This document shows positions 1 to 11,696 of a stretch of 64,000 nt of DNA, piece after piece (position 1 is the stretch's first letter; every line of letters begins with the position of its first letter). A program made the translations under genes and the position numbers. The notes beneath the pieces are model-generated. The model made no database searches and was not told the origin of the DNA. It saw only the letters and a program-made list of their open reading frames with translations. This DNA comes from Coniella vitis (taxonomy: Eukaryota > Ascomycota > Sordariomycetes > Diaporthales > Schizoparmaceae). The stretch is from assembly GCA_011317545.1 (NCBI GenBank), contig WUJK01000014.1, positions 682,001 to 746,000 on the forward strand. The letters are read 5' to 3'.

Positions 1-464
1 GGAGTGTCAGAGCCAGGTTGACAATGGTGGAAACAGTCAGGATCGCGGATTGGAAGTTGTCGGCGATGGAGGGCCGCGAGGAGAAGCGCGAGGCAAAGTA
101 GGGAGCGGCTGCGAGGAACATGTTCCTGTGGTTGTCCGAGAGCCCAGAGTCAGTATCCTCTTCGGTTGAACGGGCACTTTTGCACAGAGAAAGGACACTG
201 GGAGAAAGACTTGGCTTACCAGGCCCAGAGCATAGCAACACCGAGCAGGGCAAAGATGGTGTACTCGAACCACGAAAAGGGTGTCTCGACGGTCTTGTTG
301 AGCACGTCTGCATCGCTATCGCCGTCGTAGGCTAGATCGCCTGCCTCAATAGCGTCATTGCGCGAAGCGTGCAACGGCTCATACTCGGCTGGGTTTGGCG
401 GGTGCGAGTCGCGAGGGCCAGAGTCGCCGGTGAGGATGCTTCGTAACCTATCCATGGCGGACAA
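1..464 (-). CDS. Equilibrative nucleoside transporter (FUN26/ENT-like), N-terminal part, cut by window edge
   Basis: Start ATG at 464; exon 1 is 464-220, an intron with GTAAGC donor and CACAG acceptor covers 219-126, and exon 2 runs from 125 off the left edge. The splice joins ...MLWAW to NMFLAAAPYF, giving the first transmembrane helix pattern of the SLC29/ENT family (FxxxGxxMLWxWNMFxxAxPYF). A polar, acidic N-terminal tail of about 58 residues precedes the helix, as in fungal Fun26-type proteins, which move nucleosides and nucleobases across the vacuolar membrane (family knowledge). Only about 120 residues are visible, so the rest of the transporter fold cannot be checked. The assignment rests on this one helix and its flanks. 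Confidence 0.75.
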
Positions 465-1738
465 TGTGTAGGTAAAGCAAGTGGAAAACGAGGAGAGGAT
501 GCGTTGCCGACAGGCTGGGGAAGGAGTGAAATCACAGCGAGCAAGTAGCTGGAGTCGCCTTGGTGAGGATGGGCCCGGTGTGTTAGTGTAGCGTGTAGCG
601 TGTAGCGTCTCTAGCGTCCCCTAACGCAGCGCCCCGTGCCGGGAGTTACAGCAGCTGTCTTGCTGTGCGCAGTGTGGTGCAATACGGTGCACTTCGGGTT
701 GCCGTCTTGTCATGCGTGGGTAGCAGGTGAGGTTATCATACATAGTATGTCCCACCAGCCACACATGGCAGATGTCTATCTAGAACTCACATGCACGAAT
801 GCGGTACAACTGATTTGCAAGCAATATACATGTCATTCCAGGGCCCAGTGGCAGTGACCCCTCAGTCGTGCCCCTGTAGATATTCTGACACAGCAGGGCA
901 AGGTACCCGCAACAGCGAATGGACCAGCAGGGCCATTGAAACCCCGCCCCCCCGCCAGACCGCGGCCCGCTCCAACCATCATCATCTCCAAACCACTTCA
1001 GCCTCACCAAAGAACGAAGATTGTCCAACGTACATTCAACACACAAGAAGCCACTCAAAAATAATACTATATCTTGTCACATACATCGGAAAGCAAACTT
1101 GAAACTCTGATTCTCCTTTCTCCCGCTATAATGATCTGAATTTGCTTTAGAACACCCTTTTGCCCTCCTGAGCCTTCACCAAGTGTTCCTGACCCACTCC
1201 TCGAAACCGGCCAGTTATGCGGCCAACTTCCCATACCACTTGGCCAGAGTAGATTACCTACTTTTTACTCAGTATAACCACGTGATGGCCGCTTGCTGCA
1301 ATGCACGTGTGTTTTGCATGCTTCATTTCGTTTGCTCGCTCTTGCTGCTCGGTCTTTTCGCGGTGGGTAAGTCTGTTAGGTAGCCTGCCTTGACTGGCAG
1401 GTGTGTTATATCCGTCTGTGTTCTCCATACAACCTCGGTTACCTACTCGAGCCGTCACATAGCGAACAAGAAAAAACAAGCCCTTGTATTCAAGGGCCAT
1501 CTGCCTATAAGAAGAGACCACTGCATAGTACTATGTACTCATGTCCCGTTCATACACCGTTCTGTCCCTTTAATTTCCATGCGCATCATAAACATAGCAT
1601 TCATCCAAGAACAAACAAGTAAAACAAAACAAAAACAGACCACAACGCTATGCCACGCCATGCTCATGCACCAGAGAAACGCTCACACCGTAATTCAATC
1701 CGCCATTCCACCGCCCAACAATCAGATTGGAACAGTAT
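465..1738. other. Intergenic, upstream of the transporter and downstream of haspin
   Basis: Nothing resembling a conserved protein was found on either strand. It contains the promoter of the minus-strand transporter. A TACTATGTA word lies near 1525-1540, one of many such words in intergenic DNA of this window. Confidence 0.5.
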
Positions 1739-3444
1739 TCAAACAAGCGACGACTTGCCCTTCTCCCTCGGCGACCGCAGACAATACCCATCATCCACAC
1801 CCCTCCGACCCGACCTCAGCCCAATAATACTACTTTCCTCTTCCATATATGAGCTTCCCTCTCCGCCCGCAAGCAGTTGATGCTCCGTGATCCAGCCGGC
1901 CTCAGCCGCAAACTCGACAATATCTTCCGCACTAGCAAACGACACCACTTCCAGTGGCGATTCCGGGTTAAGATGTGCCCAAAATTCACGCGTCTCCTTT
2001 GCAAAAGCAGCAAGCTCTCGTTTAGAGCCGCTAAAATGCGAGACCAAGAACTCGTACAGGTATGCCAGCCATAAGACATTTGTGTACGGATGACGCTGGA
2101 GCCACGAGATGGGCCGACCTAGATGTCCTCGCTGGTAGGGCTTATTGTGCGCCTTGGGTCCCAGCCAGATTCGGTCGCCTTCGATCAGGTAGGATCGCAT
2201 TTGTCGGTAGACATGGCATTGCGCTGCGTGCGTGCTCGTAAAGAGGCTGAGGTCACGCTCCAGATCGGACGCAATGGGTGCGCCGTCCTGCGAGTCGATG
2301 TCGTCGGCGCGAGAGAGCCCATAGTCGAGAATCGTCACGTCTAGACCAGAGTATCCAAACTGGCACGGAGAAGTGTCGGTCTTCGGCTTTGGGCGTCGAA
2401 CTTGTCGAAAACACACATTGCCCTCGTGGAGATCACGGTGCTAGAGTTTCATTGCAAGTCAGTCGAGATGCCTCGGTCCATTTATTGTGATTGTCGGCCA
2501 GCCAAATAACCAACCTCGAACTTGATCAAATTCTCTGCTCTCGCTAAAGCCACGGCGACACCGAGCAACATATCCCAGACTTGTGCTGTATTTTCGATCT
2601 CAAAGTCCTCGAGTGCTATGCCAGCGTCGCCAAGCTCCACGACCAAGAATCTCGTACCCTCCAGATACCGGCTCGGACTAGGGTAAAATTGCAATCTGTC
2701 TGGATCTTTTCTCTTCATTCTCCTGTGATATGTTTGATGCGTCTCAAGCAGCGCCGGAGTCGTTCTACCCTCCACAATGTATTTCTCCTTGTATATCACG
2801 AACCCTGGAATGTCCGCAACAAGTTCAGAAATTCTAAGTTCGCCATCGAGGTCGTCTTCGGTATGTGGGTCCTCATCCACGAGTCCGGATCTCTGCTGCT
2901 GCTTGGTCTGCGGCCTAATGGGCGATTCCAGACGAATGACTTTGATGATGCTCGTTCCCCTCTCGTTGGTGATGCGGTACACTTCGGCATACGAGGCCTC
3001 GGCAATCTTTTCAATACGGTCGCCAAGGGGACACACATCCTCCCAGGTCAGTGTGCGCAGACACTCTGCTTCTTCAAGGACCTCGAGTGGCGTGGAAAGA
3101 CTCGGTCGTGACCGGGGGCGTGGTGTGCGCTTGGACTTGGGCGGGTTCGGTGGCGTCCGGGGCAGGGCAGCGGGGGTGGGTGATGCGAGGATGGGAGGCC
3201 TTTTGACCCTCCTAATGGGTCTGTTGCTGTATTCTCCTTCTCGGACAAATGATTGACCCTCTTCTAGGAAGCTAATGGATGTTATCTGATCGGTCAAGTC
3301 CTTGACGAGGTCTTCGGCGCCGGGTTTTCTCTGAGGGGTCTTGGGAAGGGCGATGTTGGCGTCCAGCTCGACCAGAGGCGTTATGCCGAGCTGCGTGTTT
3401 CTTGCTTTCTTGCCATATGTGCGAACTGAGGGCTTGCGATACAT
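1739..3444 (-). CDS. Haspin-type serine/threonine kinase
   Basis: Two exons, 3444-2515 and 2440-1739, with a 74-nt intron (GTTGGT donor, CTAG acceptor), give 543 residues. I chose the ATG at 3444 because the frame upstream has no other ATG and the new N-terminus starts with a basic MYRKPSVRTYGKKAR stretch. The kinase lies in the C-terminal three quarters: a nucleotide loop near 147-157 (KIAEASYAEVY), probable ATP-binding Lys168 (IIKVIRL), the catalytic loop HRDLHEGN with Asp313 assembled across the splice, and DYGLSR at 349-354. DY[TG] in place of DFG is the haspin hallmark. Haspin phosphorylates histone H3 Thr3 at mitotic chromatin (family knowledge). The first 120 residues are proline- and arginine-rich and probably disordered. 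It is divergent with the CCDC47 gene. Confidence 0.9.
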
Positions 3445-3985
3445 AGCGATCGTGGCTCCAGAGTGCACGTTCTGCAACAAAGCGTTTGTTGTCGATGACC
3501 ACGTTTATTATCGGAATTGCTCGTTGTCTAAAGGTATGTGCGCGTATCCAGTCGTGGCAATGTGTTGCTCCTGAAACCCGCCCTCCGACCTGCTGCGCCA
3601 GTATTTCGAGAATAGAATCGTTGCGCGAAACCAAAAAAAAATCACAAGGAATGTATTACTGAGTGCAAGTATGCAAGACTTCATTCAGTGTTCCAGGTTT
3701 AATTGATGTTTAGACCAGACTCCTAAACGGGCCAGTTGGCAGGGCAACCCTGCTTAACCGTTTCGGGGAGCTGTGGCCGGTCCGGGCCGGAGTTCGCTCG
3801 CAGGGATGCCGAACCCTGGACCTCAGCAACTGGCAGGAGCGATTGCATTGTCGTGCTTTCCCAACAAGCTCTTGGCTGTCCTCCCGTCTCGATCTCGCGA
3901 CGCCAGGGTTCTTCGCTCAACCTCCCTCGTCCTTCACGCCCCTCTCCTCAATCCCTATTTGACGAGACCTCAGCCACGCAATCCA
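3445..3985. other. Divergent promoter between haspin and CCDC47-like genes
   Basis: 541 bp between two start codons. No gene was found. Both promoters must lie here; a C/T-rich stretch precedes the plus-strand start. Confidence 0.5.
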
Positions 3986-5512
3986 ATGGCCGACGTTCTC
4001 AAGGGCCTCTTTGGAGGCAGCAAGACGACGGCGGTGCCCGCCGCCACCCCAGACTCGGGTGAGTTGATAGCCAACATCACCGCCTCCTGGTACCACCAGC
4101 CAGGCGCGCCTGATTTCATCCTTGTGCGCAACTTCACACTGACACACTGACATCGCAAACAGACTTTGCCGACTTTGCAGAGGCTTCCGAGCCCTCTCCC
4201 GAGTCCTTTGCCCCCGTCCCCGGCGGCGCGAATCTGCTGGGCGGCGCCGATGCGCCGTTGGCCACGGCTCGCCCCTACACAAAGTGGTACCGCCTCGACG
4301 AGCGCTACACCCTCAACGATTTCCGCTCCGAGGGCGCCATCCTCGCCTGCATCATTTTCATCTTCACTCTGCACGTCATCGGCTCGCGGCTCAACCGCGC
4401 AAAGGCAAAGAAGTGGATTCGCGCCCATTCGCAGATACTTGCCTCGGAGTTTGCGCTCGTCGGTCCTGGCAGCAACACCAACAGCATCATCAGCCGTGAG
4501 GCTGCTTCCGCCACCCCTACTGATCTCGAGAACCCCGACAAGGCTCTGGTGGAGAAGTCCCTGTTCGAGTTTTCGACGTACGCCTCCGGCCGTCAGAATG
4601 TTGCCTTCCTCGATGCCAAACTTAGCCTCATTCGCCGCTTCAACCCTCTCATGTCCGTCGCCGAGGCCGGTCTGAGCTTCTTTTTCGAGAGCTTCAACAT
4701 TCCTCAGGATACGGTCGAGGTCACCGTTTTCCCCTTTGACGGCAAGGAGAACATGCTGGTTCCTGGTGTCCCTGGCACGGCCGAGCTACGCAGCAAGGAC
4801 GCCAAGAGCAGCTACGACGGCTTCGTTTGGGCCATCGTCAACAAGGACAAAATGAAGCAGGTCCGCGACGAGCGCTTTGATGTCTCTTTGACTTTCACCA
4901 AGGACAACAACAAGCTGCCCGCATGGGCCACCGTCATGAGCGAGAGCGCTGAGATTACCAATGTTCTGCTTACCAACGAGCTGGCCAAGGCTGTCGAGTC
5001 GGCTGGAGACCTGTTTGACTTCCTCATTGTTTCTGACCAGCCCACGGACAAGCCCAAGACGTATGTTGGAACATGCGCTACTTCTTTTACCCTTCCTTGC
5101 AAACAAGACGTACTTACTAATGTGATTTATTTTCTGCAGTGTCGAGGAGACCAGCCCTCGCAAGCGTATCTACCTCAAGTACCGCCTCCCCTCTGACAAC
5201 AATTACGCCCCACTGCTGCCCATTTTCCAGTATGCCATCCGTCTGACGGACCAACTGGCCAAGGAGGCCCACTTCCGTCCCGAGGTCCTGCGCAAGGTCA
5301 AGTCGGTGCGCGAGGACACGGTCAAACAAATTCAAAAGGCCAGCATCGAGGAAAAGTCCGAGGAGCGCAGTTATGAGCGTGAAAAAGCCAAGAAGGCCAA
5401 GCGCGACCAGGAGCTTGCTGCCCTAGATGCCAAGGGTCAAAAGAAGTATCTCGAAAAGGAGCGCGAAAAGGAGCAGCGCAAGCAACAAAAGAGGATGACC
5501 CAGCGGGCATAG
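3986..5512 (+). CDS. CCDC47/DUF1682-family ER membrane protein (PAT complex subunit homologue)
   Basis: Three exons (3986-4058, 4163-5060, 5140-5512) encode 447 residues. Splice signals are GTGAGT...CAG and GTATGT...TACTAA...GCAG, and all phases close. The chain has an acidic lumenal-type N-terminus (1-60), one membrane helix at about 81-99 (EGAILACIIFIFTLHVIG), a long cytosolic DUF1682 domain, and a highly charged C-terminal coiled coil from about 380 onward (REDTVKQIQK, then KAKKAKRDQE and EKEREKEQRKQQKR). This is the CCDC47 layout. In animals CCDC47 pairs with Asterix in the PAT complex of the multipass translocon, guarding polar transmembrane helices during insertion; a similar role here is inferred by homology. 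It converges on the small UPF0045 gene downstream. Confidence 0.9.
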
Positions 5513-5791
5513 CTGGATTCTCCTGGGGATGAAGTGGAGGACAAAGCATATCACCGGAACCCTCTTTTTCGAGAATAAGAAAGATGATGGTGGACAGGTG
5601 AGAGTGGATGGGAAGAAACTAAGGAAAATACCAAGGTAATCTTGGAGAGGCAGTATGTGCGGTGGCATCATTGTGCGTGCGCACGCGCGCGTGTGTGTGG
5701 CGTTATTATAACCTGGGGTGGTGGCCATAGAAAAGAAACTGGGATGAAATTTTGTGGTTATTCTTGTATAGGCCATGTAATTTATTGTACC

Positions 5792-5822
<31 letters not shown>

Positions 5823-6370
5823 GAAGCGCATAAAAGTTATGTCAACTTTCCCGAGGAACAAAAAGGGGCGTGTGGAAATCATTGTCTGAGAACAAGAAGT
5901 GATTATCGAGTACATGAAGCCTAGCATATAATAATCTCTTTCCAAACCTGGAATGCTAAGCCTCTGATTCTATACTTTGCATAAATTACATAGCCAGAAC
6001 ACCTCTACACTCGAGAATAACAAGCACCCGCAAAGATAATAAGCGTCAAGAACGCCCTAAGAGAGCACTTTAGCTAATGATTAATTATACAGAAAACCTT
6101 ACGACATTTTCGCGATCATAGGAGCAGCCAAAGGCAGATAGATCCACACGGCCGTGTTAATATATTATCTTTCCCAACCGGGACTCTGAACCAACCGACG
6201 AATCCCCCGTCTCAGTCGGCACTTTTCTGAGCTCGCGTGCAGAAGGAAGGCGTGGATACACGATAGGTATCCGTAAGGAAACAAAAAGTCGTGATACGAT
6301 ATTCCCCCCCCCCCCGGTTTCCTCCACCTCTCTCTCTAAACTCAAATCGACACGCCTGTTCAAAAAGCTT
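5513..6370. other. Convergent 3' region with homopolymer tracts
   Basis: No gene. It contains the 3' ends of two convergent transcripts, a 25-A run at 5798-5822, a GCGCACGCGCGCG stretch near 5680, and a C run near 6305-6315. The DNA between about 5830 and 6160 is AT-rich and featureless. Confidence 0.5.
5798..5822. repeat. Poly(A) tract (25 A)
   Basis: Uninterrupted run of adenines about 285 bp after the CCDC47-like stop codon. Its length would be unstable in replication and sequencing. It could also be the tail of an old retroposed insertion, but no element is visible beside it. Confidence 0.9.
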
Positions 6371-7324
6371 TTACTTGCCCTCTGCCAGTAAATCCTCGAC
6401 CCGCTTGACCTTGTCCGCAGCAGTCTGCTTCTTGTCCGTCCTATAGTCACCCAGTCAGTGTCAATCAAGAACATCATCTCGCTCCTCCCCATGTCTCTTT
6501 TGGCCTCAAGAATACCACCCCTCAAGAAGACATGGTAAAGTTTACATCCACATATTTAAACAACCATGCAAAGGAACCAAACGGGGACAACTAGGTAGAA
6601 CCGACAAATAAACAATCCGAAACCCCCAATGTACACATGAGAATGAAAGAGTAAGTAAGAAGGGGAGGAGCAGGGGACGAAAACAAAATATGAAAGAGTA
6701 ATAAACAGATAAATAATAATAAAGAACGGGGGAAAAAAGGAACGGAAAAAAAAAAATCACCTCGTCCCAACACGCATACTACTCTGCACCCTCCCCACCC
6801 CCATCTCATGGACCACCGCGTGCGCCTTTCCCACAACAGTCATGACTTCATCCCACGAACCTTCGACCGTCGTGCCCGCGGAATGCATCGTGTAGGTTAG
6901 CCCGGACGCTTTGAGGAGCTTTTGAACGGCGGCGACCTCGTTTGCGACCGAGAGGGAAGCTGTTCCGACCTGAATTTTTTTGTTTGTGAGTTTTTGTGTT
7001 GCGTTGGGGACGGTGCTGTGTATTTAGGTTTTACAAGTGCTTATGGATCTCTAACAAAGAGAGAAAAATCCAAGATTAAAAAAGGAACATGTCCCAACCA
7101 CCAACTCTAAGGGTTGCCACCATAATCCCATCCTAGTTAGGAGGATGAGAGGAAAGCGCGCACGCACACACATATATAGATACCTTTCCTCCCACCAGAA
7201 GAAGAGAGAGAGAGAGAGAGAAGACGAGAATCTCAAGAAATACAACGCGCCCATCTTCACTTACAGGAATAAGACAAAAGTCAACATAACACCGCTCAGG
7301 CGTGGCAACACTAGAGTAATCCAT
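6371..7324 (-). CDS. UPF0045/MTH1187-family small protein (ECM15-like)
   Basis: A 112-residue protein in three exons (7324-7265, 6969-6761, 6440-6371). It begins MDYSSVATPERCYVDFCLIP. Exon 2 carries the family core VANEVAAVQKLLKASGLTY then MHSAGTTVEGSWDEVM, and exon 3 ends TDKKQTAADKVKRVEDLLAE. The two introns are long for so small a gene (295 and 320 nt) but have GTAAGT and GTGATT donors, proper AG acceptors and matching phases. The family forms ferredoxin-like tetramers; bacterial and archaeal members bind thiamine or its pyrimidine precursor, and yeast Ecm15 is of uncertain function. Start choice is supported by the family's usual length of about 100 residues. The middle exon gives the strongest evidence. 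Confidence 0.88.
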
Positions 7325-7886
7325 CCTACCAGCACCGTGACCGAATAGAAGCTGTTGAGACACAGACGCAGACACAGACAAGCGTTGTGGTGATTTCTGG
7401 TTTGTGGCTAAAGTCTGGATGCGCAGGGCTCGAACGCCAGATTGAGAACGGGACGCTTGGATGAAGAGGCTATTCATCTGTTTGGGCGAGTGTATGCTAG
7501 AACGTGGGAACGTGAGGAGGAGTTGGAGTAGTTGACAAGTACCAAGATGACGGGTGAAGGTCCGAATTCGCCGCCCTTGGAGTTAGCACCGGGTACGTCT
7601 CCACAAATGATATACCGGGACTCGGCTCCGGAGGCCGGACTGACACTGTACAGTGAGTCGAGTGGTTAACATGTGCATTGCTTCCTTTAGTGTTCAAAGA
7701 CAGCAATACGTGATGATTTTTTGCGATTATATGCAGAAGAAATGCAGGAGAATAAATGTAGTGGTCCCACAATATATTTCTAGGGCCATAATACGTTGGC
7801 CAGGAATTGCGTGTATCAATTAAACCAGATTATTCAACCTCGTGTATCCTGTCCTGTCACACTGCTTCTGCTATAATTCAGCTATT
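7325..7886. other. Intergenic between UPF0045 gene and S10 carboxypeptidase
   Basis: No gene seen. It combines the promoter of the small gene (right of 7324) with the 3' flank of the carboxypeptidase. Confidence 0.5.
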
Positions 7887-10256
7887 TCAAGAGAATGCTC
7901 CTGCACCAACATTCACGGTAAAGGGCACCTTGCTTGTCAAGCTAGCAACACGACCAAGCAGAACCTCAACCTGGCGGAACGCAACCGAGGGCTGGTACTG
8001 CGGAACCATGTGGCCAGACAGTTCAACCGTAGCATAAGTCAAGCCACGCTCAGTGTGCGTAGTTCCCATGACGCCCGAAGCGGCGTACGACTCAACCTGG
8101 TACTCGCCGTGGGTGGGAATGTAGAGCTGGTCGGCGTACGGCGAGGTCTGGAAACCTTGCAGACCCCCCCAGGTCGTGTTTTGGATTTGCAGGATGGTGC
8201 CGTTGGCAATCAAGACCATGTCGAGGAGGCCATGGGCAACAATGACGTTCTGTGTACGCTCAATAACGCCAGGAAGGACTGTCACAGCAGATGGGAGGGA
8301 GCTGTCGCCTGAGGGGAAGACATTCTCCTCGCTGCACTCCTCCCAGTAAATATTAGGGGCATGAATGGCATCCTGGACGTCGGTGCGGTTGAAGTAGACT
8401 AGAGGTGCAGTCAATATCATGAACGCGCTCCTATCATACCAAGAAATACGTACTTTCAGCACCTGGGGGAATGAACTCGAAAGAGCCAGGGACTGAAAAG
8501 CTAGAGTCAGCAAAAGAACTGCAAAATTACACAACAAAGTTTTGGCATGAGTAGGCTTACATCCAAGAACGTCCCAGAGAACAGGGCAGCCAATAGCAAC
8601 ATTGTAAATGTCGAAGCACGGGTTGTACGTCTGGATATTCTCATATACAGACTCATACATGGCAAGACACTCTGGGTTCTTCCTTCCGGGCAAATCACTG
8701 AAATCGGGCATGGCACCCGGTGGTGGGTAAGTCAAGTACTTTTCTCTGAAGGCCGAGAAACCACAGGTTTCGTCCAGCGCGGCAAGCTCGTCCAGGTTTT
8801 GAAGCGGGAACAAGTCTGTACTCGTAATGTCAATACAGAAACGAGGCTGTAAGCAAGGTATTGGGTTACTGACCAACATGGTTCTGGACGAAGGGCACAA
8901 CAGACACTGCACCTTGAAGGTAGTCGTAAGCGATGCAAGGGTCGTAGACCATAATACCGGAGACCTGAGATGCTGTCAGCGACGTCTCAGAAAGTGTTGA
9001 AGTATGAGGCTTTGAGATGGAGGGGGGTTCCCTCTCGCTGTAGTAGCGTCTTGTTCGTGTGCAAAGCGCCAGGCATGGGCAATCCTTACGTTGAAGTATT
9101 CAGTGTCGTCGGCGTCCAGCATGCCACTGGCAATGTACGGAACATACATTCCCGCGTACGACTCTCCAACAATGTATACCTTGTAGCCTGTCAGGTCAAA
9201 GGTGTCGACAAAGTTCTGCCAGAACTCCATGAACTGATTCGCAACGTCGACTTCGTCCTTAGCTGTTGGTGTACCCTGGGAGAAACCAGTACCGACGGGC
9301 TGGTCGACATAGATGACGTTGGTCAGGCGGTTCCTATTTATTTTGTCAGGTTATGTTTGGTCCGTGGGCAAGGTCAATTGTCATTCCATTTCTTGTTCCT
9401 TTGCAGTGTGTTGGTGTTTTCTGCGTGATTGCAGGGCCGTGGAAAAGAGTGGGTTGGCATAGAAATAAGGGAGTTGGAATAAAGTACATACCATCCCTAA
9501 ATGGTACTTGAGTATTAGCGAATGAATGCTCTGATATCTTGCTGCGAGCACACTGGGCTCCAAGGATCCTCAACTTACCCACGGGTTCTGGATAGGCAGG
9601 TAGTTGCCCTGCTGCCACAAGAAGGGACCATTCTCTTGGAGCAACCCCTCCATGGACGAGCATCCAGGCTAGACAGAAGGAAGAATGATGTCAGCATCAG
9701 AATCGATGGCAGCCAAGCCAGTTGACTTGGGATCGAGAACATACACCACCATTGAGCCAAATCAAGATCTCGTTCTCAGCATCGGCATTGGTCGATGGCC
9801 AGAACCAAAAGAAGAGTTCGTCCTCTGTCGAGTTGCCCAGGGGAAGCAATCCGGCGTACGACTCGCCCATGTCAAAGTCCACGTCTGGAATCGAGGTACC
9901 ATCGACAAGGAATTCTGTGTGCGCGTGTGCGTGCATTGTCTCTCGTCAGTAAGCTGTAATAACCAACGCGCTACCTATGTAGTGCCCGCTATCCTTGTCC
10001 TTGGGCGGCTTCTTCTCTTTTTGGGCTTCCTGCTTCCTGTCTTCTTCTTCTCACCTTGGGTCGAGTTGGTCAGGTACTGGTACCCGGAGCTCGAAGTGGT
10101 GCGCTTGATCTCCGCAGCGAATTCATTCTGGATCCGAGGCTCAGGCTTGCGCGCCTGCAGCCTTTCAGTCACGGGAGCGACATGGCGAAGGTCGCGGCGG
10201 GCTGAGACGCCAGCGGCGGAAAGAGCGAGGGTGGAAAGAAGGACAGACAACTGCAT
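7887..10256 (-). CDS. Secreted serine carboxypeptidase, peptidase family S10
   Basis: Nine exons in my model: 10256-10055, 9914-9745, 9668-9579, 9496-9492, 9333-9090, 8964-8874, 8815-8561, 8492-8454, 8398-7887, giving 535 residues with every phase closing. It starts with a signal peptide (MQLSVLLSTLALSAAGVSA). Family landmarks follow in order: ILIWLNGG/PGCSSMEGLLQENGPF (oxyanion region), GWNRLTNVIYVDQPVGTGFS, nucleophile Ser214 in GESYAGMY, probable Asp425 (HGLLDMVL) and His495 (SGHMVPQYQP). S10 enzymes remove C-terminal residues from peptides, usually in acidic vacuoles or outside the cell; the signal peptide without a retention motif suggests secretion. Exon 4 is a 5-nt microexon needed to keep frame and to complete the conserved GWNRLTNV motif. 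The TATA box and GATA site lie about 170-190 nt upstream of the ATG. Confidence 0.88.
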
Positions 10257-11696
10257 TTTGGGCGATGGCTGAACGAGAGGCTGGCCTTGTCTTGTCGAAG
10301 TGACGACGCACGATGACGGAGACAACCGCAGCGCAAACGGGAAGGGAAGGGCCTGACAACGGGCAGCGCAGCGTGTGGAAGGCAAGGACGAATGCCACAG
10401 GAGGAAAAGAGGGGGGTTTCCCTTGCTTATCTGCCTTTTATACCGGGACAGAGTCACCAAGCAGCAGGCACCGTATTAGAAGCAAGCAACTCCATCGCGA
10501 ACTAGTGCGCATTCCTTGCTTTCTCCTTCCTTCTGCCACACTTGTGTGTACAGGTAGGGAAGGAGCAGCCGGTGGCTGAGAAATCCAAAATCTCCGCCAC
10601 TGAGGGCGGAGTGCCAGCCAGAATTCCCCATCGTAACCGTGCATGATAGGCAGGTGGTTTCGGCTAAGCAGTCCACCTATATGGGTGCCTGGGGTAGAAG
10701 CTCGCCTCCAGGAAGGTGCGCTCTCGTGGGTGCCAGCAGAACGGCGTAACACGACAGAATATAACGGAAACACACGATCTGCTGTCCGCAATGGAGCAAC
10801 AAGGCTCGCACGCGAGAGGTGTCCACCTATGCAAATCACACCCTGTCAGGCTGTGCAGTGCACACGACGGATGCCACCTCGAATATCCGCGCCAGGGACT
10901 CCCACCTCCCTTTATGGGAAGGACGTCGGGGCTCGATATATTGCCACTGCATTGACTTCGCTCCTGGTGTCGCTTTTCCAGTCAGACAGCCAACGGGTTC
11001 AGGCGGGATAGAAAGGCTTCTCGAAAATCACAAGTGACCATTGTTGGACAGTGGCTCTGGCATGGCAGCTTGTAATCACGGAAGGAATATACTGAACAGT
11101 CGTCCACAGCAGAGTTCCCCAATCCGGCAAGACGATACCATCAGTTGAGGCGGGGTTCGGGGGTTAGGGTCTGGCTGCGCCACACATTCAAGGCCGGTAG
11201 CTTTGAAGCCACAGAGGGCTGGCAATGGAGGCGCCCATATGGTCTCGATATCATATGAGAGACTTGTCCTACTAAGCAGGAGTCCTTAACAGAAATTGCA
11301 TGGCAAGAATATCATTCCACAATGATAAAATTGTTGAAAGACTCGAGGTATCGCTCGTCCATCGCGATGATCGCCTTGCTAAAGAATAAAGAGGCCAGCA
11401 AAATGATGCTCTTTTCTCCAGACCAATCTCTTGGACAGTGCACATGTGCCCAGATCGCCGGATAACCTTAATGCGAAAGCGTGTTATGCAGCCCCAGAAC
11501 GCCTCGTCATGCCAGATCAAACTGATCGCTCAGTCATTTTGTTCCCATTCCCATTCCCAAAAGCCAAAGGATATCCAGAAACCACACGCAAAACATGACC
11601 ACCACCAACGCCCGCCGCAGTTTGCTTTCAAAACCATACACAATGTTCTGACATTGTCAGCAGCGACTAGAAACTCAGTCCAACACGATCCCACTG
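10257..11696. other. Promoter region of the carboxypeptidase and 3' flank of the next gene
   Basis: No conserved coding sequence found. A GGGTTAGGGT telomere-like word occurs at 11161-11170. Confidence 0.5.
10426..10442 (-). promoter_or_regulatory. TATA box and GATA-factor site of the carboxypeptidase gene
   Basis: On the minus strand TATAAAAG (10442-10435) is followed within 2 nt by AGATAAG (10432-10426), about 180 nt upstream of the start ATG. AGATAAG fits the AreA/NIT2 type GATA consensus, so nitrogen control of this secreted peptidase is plausible. This is inferred from motifs alone. Confidence 0.5.

Noticed and set aside
3445..3634. Upstream extension of haspin and an overlapping minus-strand frame
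   Set aside because: The extension has no ATG; the other frame is out of phase with the kinase.
5798..5822. Poly(A) run as the tail of a retroposon
   Set aside because: No target duplication or element body is visible on either side.
9497..9578. Simple alternative splice of the S10 gene using a donor at CC|GTGGGT to avoid the microexon
   Set aside because: It keeps the frame but deletes the conserved Trp-Gly-Trp segment before NRLTNV; the microexon model has better branch, donor and acceptor signals.
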